Under the pieces are notes generated by a model. The model was not told the origin of the DNA. It searched no databases and saw only the letters and a program-made list of their open reading frames with translations. A DNA stretch of 64,000 nt, from positions 3,332,001-3,396,000 of the forward strand of contig NZ_AP022870.1 of NCBI RefSeq assembly GCF_011764545.1, written 5' to 3'. The DNA comes from Phytohabitans flavus (GTDB lineage: Bacteria; Actinomycetota; Actinomycetes; Mycobacteriales; Micromonosporaceae). Position numbers and translations under genes: made by a program. Of this stretch, positions 1 through 8,901 are shown piece by piece (the stretch's first letter is position 1; the number at the start of each line of letters is the position of its first letter).

Positions 1-914
1 TCGGCGCTCCACATCACCCCGACGCTGCGCAGGCGCCGCAGGTGGGACAGGTCGTACGGGGTACCGGCGGCCGCCGCGCGGTCGAGCTCGTCGGCGAGCG
101 GGCGGGCGAAGACGTCGCCGACCATGCCCATGTCGGTGACCTTGTGCTCGGCGAGCAGCCGGGCGGTCTCCGCGGGGTCGTACGAGCGGGCGGTCAGGAA
201 GACCACGGTGCCGCCGCCGAGCAGCGTGGCGAGCGTGTTGTAGATGCCGGCGCCGTGCATGAGCGGCGCGACCGCGAGGCAGACCTGTCCCGGGCCCTCG
301 TCACGGATCCGCCGGGTGACCTCGGCCAGCTCTTCGAGGGTGTGCGGCACCGGCCGGTCGAGCACGGCGTAGCTGCTCTGTACGCACACCGCGAAGAGCC
401 ACGAGTGCCGGGAGACGACGCCGCGCGGGAGTCCGGTGGTGCCGCCGGTGTAGAGCTGCCACTCGTCGTCGCCGCGCTCCTGCCGGGGCAGGCGCGGGTG
501 CGCCATGGCCTCCTCGTAGGCGGACAGCGGCAGGAGCGTGTGCAGGCCGGGGTACTGCTGGCGGACCGCGTCGACCCGCTCGGCCAGCGACGGGTCGAAG
601 ATGATCGCGCGGGCCTGCGCGTTCTCCAGCAGGTACCGCAGCTCGGCCTCGCGGTAGCGGTAGTTGACGTTGACCGGGACGGCCCGCAGCTTGAGCACGG
701 CGAGCAGGCTCTCCACGTACTCGAAGCCGTTGTAGAGCGCGATCGCGACGCGGTCGCCGGTGCCGATCCCCCGCTCGGCGAGGTGTCCGGCGAGGCGGGC
801 GGCGCGTTCGTCCAGGTCGGCCCAGGTCCGCCGCTGGTCGCCGTGGATGACGGCCGGCCGCTGCCCCACCTGGTCGGCCACGGTTTCGAGTACGGTGGCG
901 AAGTTCTCGTTCAT
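1..914 (-). CDS. AMP-dependent acyl-CoA synthetase/ligase (C-terminus outside window)
   Basis: Adenylate-forming enzyme expected to activate a carboxylic acid to its CoA thioester through an acyl-AMP. About 304 N-terminal residues are visible and the frame runs off the window edge, so the C-terminal domain is missing only because of the cut. The protein starts MNENFATVLETVADQ. It carries the phosphate-binding motif YTGGTTGLPRG near residue 155 and APLMHGAG near residue 235. ATG at 912-914 overlaps the stop of the upstream amidohydrolase gene by 4 bp (ATGA), so the two are probably translationally coupled. It is the last visible gene of the long minus-strand operon starting near 12.76 kb. Its acid substrate is unknown; context suggests a product of the two amidohydrolases or the CoA-transferase. 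Confidence 0.85.
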   Translation of the reverse strand, partial: MNENFATVLETVADQVGQRPAVIHGDQRRTWADLDERAARLAGHLAERGIGTGDRVAIALYNGFEYVESLLAVLKLRAVPVNVNYRYREAELRYLLENAQARAIIFDPSLAERVDAVRQQYPGLHTLLPLSAYEEAMAHPRLPRQERGDDEWQLYTGGTTGLPRGVVSRHSWLFAVCVQSSYAVLDRPVPHTLEELAEVTRRIRDEGPGQVCLAVAPLMHGAGIYNTLATLLGGGTVVFLTARSYDPAETARLLAEHKVTDMGMVGDVFARPLADELDRAAAAGTPYDLSHLRRLRSVGVMWSA

Positions 915-1780
915 GGCAGGCCCAACAAGCGGGCGGCGTTCTCCTTGAGCAGCAACGGCTTGACCTCCTCGCGGATGCCGATCTTGTCGAGATCGGACAG
1001 CCAGCGCTCGGGCGTGATCATCGGGAAGTCGGTGCCGAAGAGCACCTTGTGCTTGAGCAGCGTGTTGGCGTACTGGACGAGCTGCGGCGGGAAGTACTTC
1101 GGCGACCAGCCGGACAGGTCGATGTAGACGTCCGGCTTGTGCAGGGCGACCGAGAGCGCCTCGTCCTGCCACGGAAACGACGGGTGCGCCAGGATTATCT
1201 TCATGCCGGGGAAGTCGACGGCCACGTCGTCCACGTACATCGGGTTGCCGTACTTGAGCCGGATGCCGCCGCCGCCCGGCGTGCCTGCCCCGACACCGGT
1301 GTGTCCAGTGTGGAAGAGCGCGATCAGGCCGTGCTCGGCGATCACCTCGTACAGCGGGTACGCGATCGGGTCGTTGGGGTAGAACGCCTGGCTGCCGGGG
1401 TGAAACTTGACCCCGCGCACGGGGTGCTCGGCGACCAGGCGGCGCAGGGTCTTGACGCCGTCCGGCCCGCGCGCCGGGTCGACGCTGACGAACGGCACAA
1501 GTACGTCCGCGTGCTCGGCGGCGAGCCGGGCGACCTCCTCGTTGGAGGGCACCGGATCCTTGCCACCGCTGTCCACTGTAAACACGACAGCGGCCATGTT
1601 CCGCTCGCGGTAGTAGGCGGCGATCTCCGGCACCGTGTACCCGTCGGTGTGCTCGGTGCGGAAGTACTCCGCCATCCCCTTGAGCACCGCCTCGTCGCCG
1701 GCGGGGTGGTCGTCGACCGGGCGGTGCGCGTGGACGTGTACGTCGATCGCGACGAGCCGGTCGAGGTCGAGCCCGCTCAT
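911..1780 (-). CDS. Amidohydrolase family 2 (ACMSD-like TIM-barrel) metal-dependent hydrolase
   Basis: A 289-residue TIM-barrel protein of the amidohydrolase-2 family, whose members hydrolyse or decarboxylate small acids with a bound metal. Visible motifs in order are HVHAH near the N-terminus (first metal pair), VRGVKFHPG mid-protein, LIALFHTGHTG, IILAHPSFPW and the terminal aspartate motif LFGTDFPM. The length is normal for the family. ATG at 1778-1780 overlaps the upstream SDR stop by 4 bp, and the stop overlaps the ligase start by 4 bp. Position between an SDR and an acyl-CoA ligase suggests a step just before CoA activation. Substrate not identifiable; a decarboxylase role is an alternative to hydrolase. 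Confidence 0.85.
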   Translation of the reverse strand: MSGLDLDRLVAIDVHVHAHRPVDDHPAGDEAVLKGMAEYFRTEHTDGYTVPEIAAYYRERNMAAVVFTVDSGGKDPVPSNEEVARLAAEHADVLVPFVSVDPARGPDGVKTLRRLVAEHPVRGVKFHPGSQAFYPNDPIAYPLYEVIAEHGLIALFHTGHTGVGAGTPGGGGIRLKYGNPMYVDDVAVDFPGMKIILAHPSFPWQDEALSVALHKPDVYIDLSGWSPKYFPPQLVQYANTLLKHKVLFGTDFPMITPERWLSDLDKIGIREEVKPLLLKENAARLLGLP

Positions 1781-2664
1781 CGGGCCACCTTGTGCCGCTG
1801 GAGGTGCGGGGTGAAGACCTGTGGGAAGGCGTCGGCGATCGACTCGGCGGTCCAGCCGCCCTCCCGGTTGGCGGAGAACACCTCGCGCGGGTGTCCCCAG
1901 ATGCTCAGCCGGTCGCCGCCCGCGCCGAGGTACTGGCCGGTGACCTCGGCCGCCGCGTCGGAGGCGAGGAAGACCACGAGCGGCGCGACATCGTCTACTG
2001 TGCCCAGTCCGGAGCGGCGCATCGCGGCCGGCACGGGCTCGCCCGCCTCGACCGCGGCGACCGTCTCGGCGAGGCTGGGGATCGTCGCCGCCATCCGGGT
2101 CAGCGCCATCGGCACGACCGCGTTGACCGTGACGCCGACCTTGGCGCACTCCACGGACCAGACCCGGACCAGGCCGATGATGGCGGCCTTCGCGGCGGCG
2201 TACGCGGTCTGCCCGAAGTCGCCGAGCTGGCCGGCGGGCGAGCCCACGAGGATGAGCCGCCCGCCGGTGCCCTGCTCCCGGAAGCGGAGCAGGGCCGACC
2301 GTCCACAGGTGAACGTGCCGCGCAGGTGGCTGCCGACCACGAGGTCGAACTCGTCGTCGGTGACCTTCGCCAGCGTGCGGTCGCGCAGCGCCCCGGCGTT
2401 GGTGCACATGACGTCGAGCCGGCCGAACTCGCGTACGGCGGTCTCCACCAGCGCGTCCGCCACGTCGGCCGTACCGACCGCGCCGACCAGCACGGCCGCC
2501 CGGCCACCGGCGTCGAGGATCTCCTTCTGCACCACCTCGGCCGCGGCCGCGTCGATGTCGTTGACCACTACCGCGGCGCCCGCCGCGGCCAGGGCGTGCG
2601 CATAGGCCCGCCCGAGGCCGCGGCCGGAGCCGGTGACCACCGCCACCTTCGCGTCGAGTCGCAT
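1777..2664 (-). CDS. Short-chain dehydrogenase/reductase (SDR)
   Basis: NAD(P)-dependent oxidoreductase of 295 residues. The Rossmann nucleotide-binding motif VVTGSGRGLGRAYAHAL sits at about residues 9-25, the family NAG motif (CTNAGALRD) near residue 90, and the catalytic Tyr-Lys pair in QTAYAAAKAAI near residue 160. An extended C-terminus (about 60 residues after the usual GQ motif, EVTGQYLGAGGD) resembles multifunctional-enzyme type 2-like SDRs. Start ATG 2662-2664 follows the binding-protein gene by 8 bp. Probably oxidises or reduces a hydroxy/keto intermediate of the operon's substrate; the exact substrate is not deducible. Confidence 0.88.
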   Translation of the reverse strand: MRLDAKVAVVTGSGRGLGRAYAHALAAAGAAVVVNDIDAAAAEVVQKEILDAGGRAAVLVGAVGTADVADALVETAVREFGRLDVMCTNAGALRDRTLAKVTDDEFDLVVGSHLRGTFTCGRSALLRFREQGTGGRLILVGSPAGQLGDFGQTAYAAAKAAIIGLVRVWSVECAKVGVTVNAVVPMALTRMAATIPSLAETVAAVEAGEPVPAAMRRSGLGTVDDVAPLVVFLASDAAAEVTGQYLGAGGDRLSIWGHPREVFSANREGGWTAESIADAFPQVFTPHLQRHKVAR

Positions 2665-2672
2665 GTCTTCCC

Positions 2673-4202
2673 TCACTTGGTGATGGTCAGGCTGCCGAAG
2701 TCGTAGTCGCCCACGACCGGGACCTGGAAGCCGTCGATGCCGGACCGGAACGCGGCCACGTACTGCACGCCGCAGACCGGGATCACCGGCGGACCGGCGT
2801 CGAACACCGTCTTGATGATCTGCCGCATCGGGCCCTGCCGGGTGGCCAGGTCGTCGGTCTGCCGCGACTGGGCGAGCAGGTCCGCGACACCGTCGGCGGT
2901 GAACTTCCCGGGGTTGTAGATGCCGCCGGGCATGTAGTAGTCGGCGACGAACTGGCTCGGGTCCGGGCGGCCGGCCTGCACGAGCGACACCGTGGCGTTG
3001 AACTTGCCGGTGCGCCGGGCGTTGATGAGCTGGCTCGCCTCCAGCACCGTGATGCTCATCGTGATGCCGATCTGCGCGAGCTGGGCCTGGAGCGCCTGGG
3101 CGAGCTGCTGGTACGAGGTGTTCGGGCCGACGTTCATCTCGAACTTGAAGCCGTTCGGCAGTCCCGCCTCGGCCAGCAGCGCCTTGGCCTTGTCCACGTC
3201 GTGGTAGGCGTCGGTGCCGGCCAGTTCCGCGTCGTACGCCCAGAAGCCGTCCTGGAACGGTTGGACGCTGGGCTTGCACGCGCCGGCGTACAGGCTGTCG
3301 CTGATCGCCTTGCGGTCCACCGCGTACGACATCGCCTGGCGGACCTTCGGGTTGCCGAACTCGGATGCGCCGGTGTTGAGCAGGATGCCGTTGAACGTGG
3401 TGTTGGCGCCCTGTACGACCGTGAGCCCGGCGCTCTTCGCCTCGGCCACCTGGGCCGGGGTGATCGAGGAGCCGTCGGACTGGCCGGAGCGGACCGCGCG
3501 CAGCCGGGTGGCCTCGTCGGCGTAGACGGTCATCTCGATGCCGCCGATCTTGACGGCGCTCCGGTTCCAGTAGCCGTCCCAGGCCCGCATGCTGAGCCGG
3601 CCGTCGGCGATGTCGGTCAGCTTGAACGGGCCCGTGCCGACCGGCTTTGTCTTGAGGTCGGCGTTGCCGAGGGCCTTCGGGCTGATCATCATGCCGGCCT
3701 CGCCGGCGAGCACGTTGACGAGATGGCCGCCGGGGGCGGACAGGACCAGCCGGACCTGGGTCGGGCTGCTCACCTCGACCGCTTCGATCGACTTGAGTGC
3801 GCCGACCAGCAGGCTCGGCGGCTTCTTGGCCGCCTCGACGTTGGCCTTGACCGCCTCGGCGTCGAAGGGCGTGTCGTCCTGGAACTTAACGCCGGCGCGC
3901 AGGGTGAGGTCGATCGCCTTGCCGTCCGGGGCGAACTTCCACTCGGTCGCCAGTCCGGGCTTCAGCTCGCCGTTGGGCTTCCGGTCGATCAGCGTCTCGT
4001 AGAAGTTGTCGAGGAAGACCGGGTCGAGCGGGCCGGCCAGGCGGGGGTCGAGGGAGGTCGGGTTGCCGGGGATGCCCCACCGCAGGATCGCCGCCCCGCC
4101 CGAGTCTTCGCCGCTGCCGCCGCCACCGCCGCAGGCGGCCGTGCCCAGCCCGACCGCCAGCAGCATCGCCGTCACGCGCACGCCCATCACACGCCCGCCC
4201 AT
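2673..4202 (-). CDS. ABC transporter substrate-binding lipoprotein, family 5 (peptide/nickel/opine type)
   Basis: Extracytoplasmic solute receptor of 509 residues for the importer encoded at 8.9-12.8 kb. The N-terminus has a short hydrophobic signal ending in the lipobox GLGTAACG, so it is probably anchored by diacylglycerol at a cysteine near residue 22. Family-5 signatures follow: LRWGIPGNPTSLDPRL, then NFYETLIDRKPNG and GTGPFKL. Family members bind peptides, glycosides, opines or metal chelates, so the ligand is open. Start ATG 4200-4202 shares one base with the upstream stop (TGATG); a second in-frame ATG lies five codons in. The receptor gene is separated from its permease genes by enzyme genes in the same operon, which ties uptake to catabolism. 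Confidence 0.88.
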   Translation of the reverse strand: MGGRVMGVRVTAMLLAVGLGTAACGGGGGSGEDSGGAAILRWGIPGNPTSLDPRLAGPLDPVFLDNFYETLIDRKPNGELKPGLATEWKFAPDGKAIDLTLRAGVKFQDDTPFDAEAVKANVEAAKKPPSLLVGALKSIEAVEVSSPTQVRLVLSAPGGHLVNVLAGEAGMMISPKALGNADLKTKPVGTGPFKLTDIADGRLSMRAWDGYWNRSAVKIGGIEMTVYADEATRLRAVRSGQSDGSSITPAQVAEAKSAGLTVVQGANTTFNGILLNTGASEFGNPKVRQAMSYAVDRKAISDSLYAGACKPSVQPFQDGFWAYDAELAGTDAYHDVDKAKALLAEAGLPNGFKFEMNVGPNTSYQQLAQALQAQLAQIGITMSITVLEASQLINARRTGKFNATVSLVQAGRPDPSQFVADYYMPGGIYNPGKFTADGVADLLAQSRQTDDLATRQGPMRQIIKTVFDAGPPVIPVCGVQYVAAFRSGIDGFQVPVVGDYDFGSLTITK

Positions 4203-5404
4203 CACCGGCTCCACAGCCGGTCGCTGGCGATCCGCGCGCCGTCGCCCATCGCACGCAGCTTGGCCCAGACGATCTCCTGGTGCCCGACCCGCGAGCCGAT
4301 GCCGCAGTCGGTACCGGCCTGGATGTTCTCCCGGCCGACGACGCCGGCGAAGTTGACCAGGCGCTCGGCCACGAGCTCCGGATGCTCGACAAGGTCGGTG
4401 GCATGGCTGACGACGCCTGGCACGAGGATCTTCCCGTCGGGTAGCTTGACGTCCTCCCACACCCGCCATTCGTGGGCGTGCCGCACGTTGCCGGACTCGA
4501 TCGCGTACGCCTTGGCGTTCACCTTGACGAGCAGGTCGGCGATGTACTTCAGCTCGATGTCGTTGGTGTGCGGGCGGTGGCCGCTGCCCCAGCACATGTG
4601 GAGCCGGATCTGCTCCTCGGGCAGGCCGGCGATCGCGTGGTTGATGATCTCGACGGCCCGCTCCAGGTACCGCCGGTAGTCGTCGACCGTCCACTCCGGA
4701 TAGAAGGTCCAGGTGGTGGCGAACTCCGGCTCGTCGATCTGGAGCACCAGCCCGGCGTCGGTGACCGCCTTGTACTCCTCGCGCAGCGCCTCGGCGACGG
4801 CCGTCATGTAGGCGTCCTCGTCCGGGTAGTGCGCGTTGCGGGCGGCGGCGCCGAGGCTCAGCGGGCCGAGCGCGGCGATGAAGCCGTCGACGTCCTTGCC
4901 CGCGACGCCTTCGCGCAGCGCGGCCACGTCGGCGGCGATCGCCTCCTGCCCGGTGTACCGGATCGGCCCGGTGCACACCCGCTCGGTGGTGGGCAGCCGC
5001 GGCGGCCCGGCCTTGGCGAACCCTGGCCGCACTGGGCCACCGGAGCCGGAGAGCCACAGCCCGGACTCGTAGAAGCCGGGGAAGTCGGCCTTGTCGCGCT
5101 CCGCCACGTAGGCGCGCTTGGGCGGCACGGACGGGTCGATCGGCAGCACCTCCCAGCCGGTGACCCGGTCGTGGATGTACCCGCGGTAGCCGGTCGCGTG
5201 GGCCGCCTTGACGTACTCGCCGTCGTTGACGATGTCGAGGCCGCAGTCGATCTGCCGCTCGACGACCTCGGCGACCGCGCCGGGCAGCCGGCGTCCGATC
5301 TCGTCGCGGGTCTGTGGTGCGTTGGCGATCAGGTCGTCCAAATCGTCAGGCCGCGGCAGGTTGCCGCCGTGAGTGCTCAGAATCCGTTCCGTGCTGGTTC
5401 TCAT
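4202..5404 (-). CDS. Cobalamin-independent methionine synthase (MetE C-terminal)-like zinc methyltransferase
   Basis: A 400-residue protein matching only the catalytic C-terminal barrel of MetE. That family transfers methyl or alkyl groups to or from thiols at a zinc site (methionine synthase, epoxyalkane:CoM transferase). The zinc motif is visible: His-x-Cys in RLHMCWGSGHRPH at about residue 280 and the distal cysteine in AGTDCGIGSR near residue 380. MetE itself is about twice this length, with an N-terminal folate-binding half that is absent here. Location in a transporter-plus-catabolism operon, not with methionine genes, argues for a catabolic demethylation or C-S bond step. Housekeeping methionine synthesis is the less likely alternative. 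Confidence 0.8.
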   Translation of the reverse strand: MRTSTERILSTHGGNLPRPDDLDDLIANAPQTRDEIGRRLPGAVAEVVERQIDCGLDIVNDGEYVKAAHATGYRGYIHDRVTGWEVLPIDPSVPPKRAYVAERDKADFPGFYESGLWLSGSGGPVRPGFAKAGPPRLPTTERVCTGPIRYTGQEAIAADVAALREGVAGKDVDGFIAALGPLSLGAAARNAHYPDEDAYMTAVAEALREEYKAVTDAGLVLQIDEPEFATTWTFYPEWTVDDYRRYLERAVEIINHAIAGLPEEQIRLHMCWGSGHRPHTNDIELKYIADLLVKVNAKAYAIESGNVRHAHEWRVWEDVKLPDGKILVPGVVSHATDLVEHPELVAERLVNFAGVVGRENIQAGTDCGIGSRVGHQEIVWAKLRAMGDGARIASDRLWSR

Positions 5405-5441
5405 GTCCGAATCCCTTTCACCAGTGATTCAGTACTGAAGC

Positions 5442-6668
5442 TCAATTCCGCCCGGTCGCCGGCAGCCAACCCCATGGGTGCGGGCCCCAGTGCGGGGCGA
5501 ACAGCTCGCCGGCCCGAAGCGTGTGTACCGGTGCGATGCCCCAGCCGCCGCTGAACTCCACGCCGTCCGTGTCCTCGAACCGGAAGTCGCCTTCGACGAC
5601 GTCGAGAATCGTGACGTCCGCCTCGCGGTCGAGCGCTATCGCTCCGATGTGGTCGGACCTGCCGATCGCCGCGGCCGCCCCGCTTGTCGTCATGCGGACC
5701 ACCTCGGGCAGCGTGTACCCCACCGCCATGAACTTGGCCATGCACTCGACCAGGCTTTGGAAGTCGCGGCCGTGCGAGGTCAGGTCGGTGCTGATCGTGT
5801 CCGGTGCCAGGCCGGCCTCCCGCTGCCGGCAAGCCACCTCGAAGCCGAAGTTGCCGCGGCCGAGCGCGGCGTCGAGCACCACGCCCCGGGACCGCGCCTG
5901 CCGCAGCAGGTCCTCGCCGCCGGACAGCGCGGCGACGCCGCCCACGTTCGGCGTGCAGAGGTGGGTGAGGATGTCGCCGGCGTCCAGATTGGACAGCAGG
6001 AACGCGGTGACCTCCGCGAGGCGACCCGGGTCGCCGTCGCCGCGCCGGGTGGCGCCCCGGTCTCCGATGTGGACCATCAGCGGTACGCCGTGCTGCCGGG
6101 CGACCTTCTTGGCGCTGGTGACCAGGTCTTCACCGTGGCTGTACACGACCGGCCCGACCAGCCGCAGCTTGATGCCCTCGACCACGCCGGGGTTGGCCGC
6201 CACGCACTTCGCGATCGCTCCCGCGTCCACTTCGGACAGGCTGTGCACGTCGACGAGGCTTGGCATCGTGTGCGCGAAGCTGCCGATGTTGAGGTAGCAG
6301 ACCACGCGGGTGCGCGCGTTCGGCTGAATGTACGCCGGGAAGACGCCGACGTTGGCGACACCGACCGAGCCGGCGTCGACGACGGTGGTGACGCCGGAGC
6401 GGACCCCGATCTCGTCCGGGTCGCAGCCCTCCATCCCGACGCCGGGGGTGATCGCGCCGTGAGCGACGTGGGCGTGCACGTCGATCAGACCGGGCACCAC
6501 GATCCGGCCCGGCGCTCCGGCGTCGATCACCCGGCTCGCCCCCGCGTTTCCCAGGTCTTCGCCCAGGGCGGCGATCCGCCCCGCCCGGATCCCGATGTCG
6601 AGTCGGGAGTCGAGGCCCTGGCCGGGGTCGAGCACCCGGCCCCCTTGGATCAGTACGTCGAACGTCAC
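5442..6668 (-). CDS. Amidohydrolase/deacetylase-family metallohydrolase (dihydroorotase/D-aminoacylase-like)
   Basis: A 408-residue metal-dependent hydrolase of the amidohydrolase superfamily. The N-terminal strand begins TFDVLIQGGRVLDPGQ and the first metal motif is GLIDVHAHV. A candidate carboxylated lysine lies in EGIKLRLVG, with further histidines in PLMVHIGDRG and DILTHLCTP and the catalytic aspartate in TISTDLTSHGR. This series fits enzymes cleaving N-acyl, hydantoin-like or cyclic amide bonds. I chose GTG 6666-6668 because GGAG lies about 8 nt upstream; there is no closer ATG. It lies 8 bp after the CoA-transferase stop. Substrate unknown. Confidence 0.85.
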   Translation of the reverse strand: MTFDVLIQGGRVLDPGQGLDSRLDIGIRAGRIAALGEDLGNAGASRVIDAGAPGRIVVPGLIDVHAHVAHGAITPGVGMEGCDPDEIGVRSGVTTVVDAGSVGVANVGVFPAYIQPNARTRVVCYLNIGSFAHTMPSLVDVHSLSEVDAGAIAKCVAANPGVVEGIKLRLVGPVVYSHGEDLVTSAKKVARQHGVPLMVHIGDRGATRRGDGDPGRLAEVTAFLLSNLDAGDILTHLCTPNVGGVAALSGGEDLLRQARSRGVVLDAALGRGNFGFEVACRQREAGLAPDTISTDLTSHGRDFQSLVECMAKFMAVGYTLPEVVRMTTSGAAAAIGRSDHIGAIALDREADVTILDVVEGDFRFEDTDGVEFSGGWGIAPVHTLRAGELFAPHWGPHPWGWLPATGRN

Positions 6669-6676
6669 GCCAGCTC

Positions 6677-8901
6677 CTAGAAGTGGTCCCAGCCGCTGGG
6701 CAGGGCGGCGGTCTGCAGCACCCACCCTCGGGCGAGTTCCTCGATGTCGTTGTCGCCGTAGCCGTGGGCGGCCAGCACCGCCGGGCCGTCCGCGCCGGGC
6801 CGCCGGACCGCGGCGCCGAGGCGGGCCGGGGTACGGGTGAGCCCGATCGCGATGCCCGGCATCACCACCTCGCCGGCCTCCTCGGAGAGCTGGCTCACGG
6901 CCAGCCCGCGGGCCCGTACGGCCGGGTCGGTCATCAGCTCGGCCAGCCCCACGACCTCGTGCGCGGCGATGCCCGCCGAGCGCAGCTTGGTCACCCACTC
7001 GGCCGAGGTCGCGGAGGCGAAGTCCTCGTCGCCAGCGCCACCGGCCACGAAGAGCCATCCGTCGCTGGCCCGGTGGAAGCGGTGCAGCGGGCCGGTGCCG
7101 AGCGCGTACGGCCCGCTCGGCTCGGCCGTCACACGCTGGTCCGCGCCGACCAGGTGTACCCCTTGGTGGTGGGTGGCGGCCTGGGTCAGCGAGGTGTGTG
7201 CGTGCACGCCCGCGCCGGTGGTGGCCCGGTGGTAGAGGCCGAGCGCGGCGGCGAACGCGGCCAGCACGCCGGTGCCGTAGTCGAGCAGGTTGTACGGGCC
7301 GAGCACCCGGGGCCGCTCCGCGTCGCCGGCCCGGCACATGATGCCGCTGGCCGCCTGCGCCTGGGTCTCGTAGCCGCGCCGCGACTCCCACGGCCCGCCG
7401 TACCCGTAGCAGCTGACCGAGACGTAGACCAGGTCCGGCCGGCGGGCCCGGACGTGTGCCCAGCTCAGCCCGTACCGCTCGGCGGTGCTGCGGGGAAGTT
7501 CTGCACCAGCACGTCGGCGCCGTCGAGCAGGCGCCACAGCACCTGCTGGCCGCGCGGCGACTCCACGTCGAGCAACATTGTGTGCTTGCCGCGGTTGACG
7601 AAGCCGTGCGCCCCGATCTTCCGCTGCGGCGAGTTGATCTTCGTGACGTCGGCGCCCAGCTCGCCGAGCAGCCGCCCGGCGGTCGGTCCGGCGAGGATCT
7701 GGGTCAGGTCCACGACCCGCAGCCCCGCGAACGGCAACTCGGCCTCGCCGCTGCCCTCGTGCTCGGACGCGGGACCGTCGAGACCACGCAGCACCGCCGC
7801 GCGATCGGCGTCCGGGAGGTGGCGCGGGGACAGGGCCGGTGTCACGCCCTCCACGCCCACCGCCGCGCCCGGCATCCACAGTGGACCGAACACCGGGTCG
7901 TCGAGGCAGACCACCTGGCCGGATTCGCGGGCGTGCGGGGTGGCCAGCCACTCGGCGGTGGTACGCGTGCGGGCCAGCGGTACGCCGGCCGCCGCGGCCA
8001 GGTCCTCCCACGCCTGCGCCGGGCGGGTCAGGAAGAGCGCGGCGAGCCGGTCCCGCAGCAGCTGCGCCAGGTGCGGCTCACGGTCCATCCGGGCCCGGTC
8101 GGTGAGCCCTTCGGCGGCCCAGTCGCCGGCGCCGGCCGCGTCCAGAAACCAGCGCAGGAAGCGGGTGCTGGCGCCGATCGGGTTGAACTGCACGTACCGC
8201 CCGTCGGCGCAGCGATAGCCGCCGCTGCCGTTGCCCGCGATGGGCCGCTCGGTCGCGAGGCCGCGCGCGACCGGGTACGCCCCGGCGCCGCCGATCGCCT
8301 CGAACATCGCGCTGTAGAGCGGCACCTCGATCCGGTCACCGAGCCCGGTGCGGTGCCGGCCGACGATCGCGCCGACGATCGCGTACGCGGCGGCGAACGC
8401 GGCGAAGTTGGAGGCCATCGGGATCGCCGAGTACACCGGCCGGTCGGCGTCCCACCCGGGCGGTGCCTGGCCGGGCCGGACCCGGCAGTTGCCGGTGGCC
8501 GCCGCGACGATGCCCTCCCAACCGGGCAGGTCGGCGCGCGGGTCGCCGGCGGGGAAGCCGGGCAGCGAGCAGTACACCAGGGACGGCCGGTCGAGGTCGG
8601 CCCAGCCCAGCCCGTACCGGTCGAGCACGCCGGGCCGGAAGTTTTCGATCACCACGTCGGCCCGCGTGGCGAGCCGGCGGGCCACGTCCCGGTCGGCCGC
8701 GTCGCGCAGGTCGAGCGTGATGCGCCGCTTGCCCCGGTTGAGGTACGCGTCCTGCCACTGGTCGCCGCCGGTCGCGCCGGGCCGGTCGACGTGTACGACG
8801 TCGGCGCCGTTGTCGGCGAGCAGCAGCGCGGCGAGCGGACCCGCCACGTGGTGACCGAAGTCGACCACCCGGATCCCCGAAAGCACACCCCGCTCGCTCA
8901 T
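6677..8901 (-). CDS. Tandem CaiB/BaiF class III CoA-transferase, frameshifted at 7492-7495
   Basis: About 741 residues when read through the break: two complete family III CoA-transferase domains in one chain. Domain 1 begins GIRVVDFGHHVAGPLAALLL; domain 2 begins GLRVVDLTQILAGPTAGRLL near residue 425. Read literally, the first frame stops just after LVQNFPA. The rest (RSTAERYGLSW onward, to 6677) lies one frame away. Adding one G to the run at 7492-7495 (plus strand) restores an uninterrupted protein whose NF..-ERYGLSW stretch aligns residue for residue with NFRPGVLDRYGLGW in domain 1. Domain 2 has LLDYGTG, probably holding the catalytic aspartate; domain 1 has PMASN there. The start ATG overlaps the upstream ATPase stop by 4 bp. 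Likely moves CoA between carboxylates in the operon's pathway. Confidence 0.82.
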
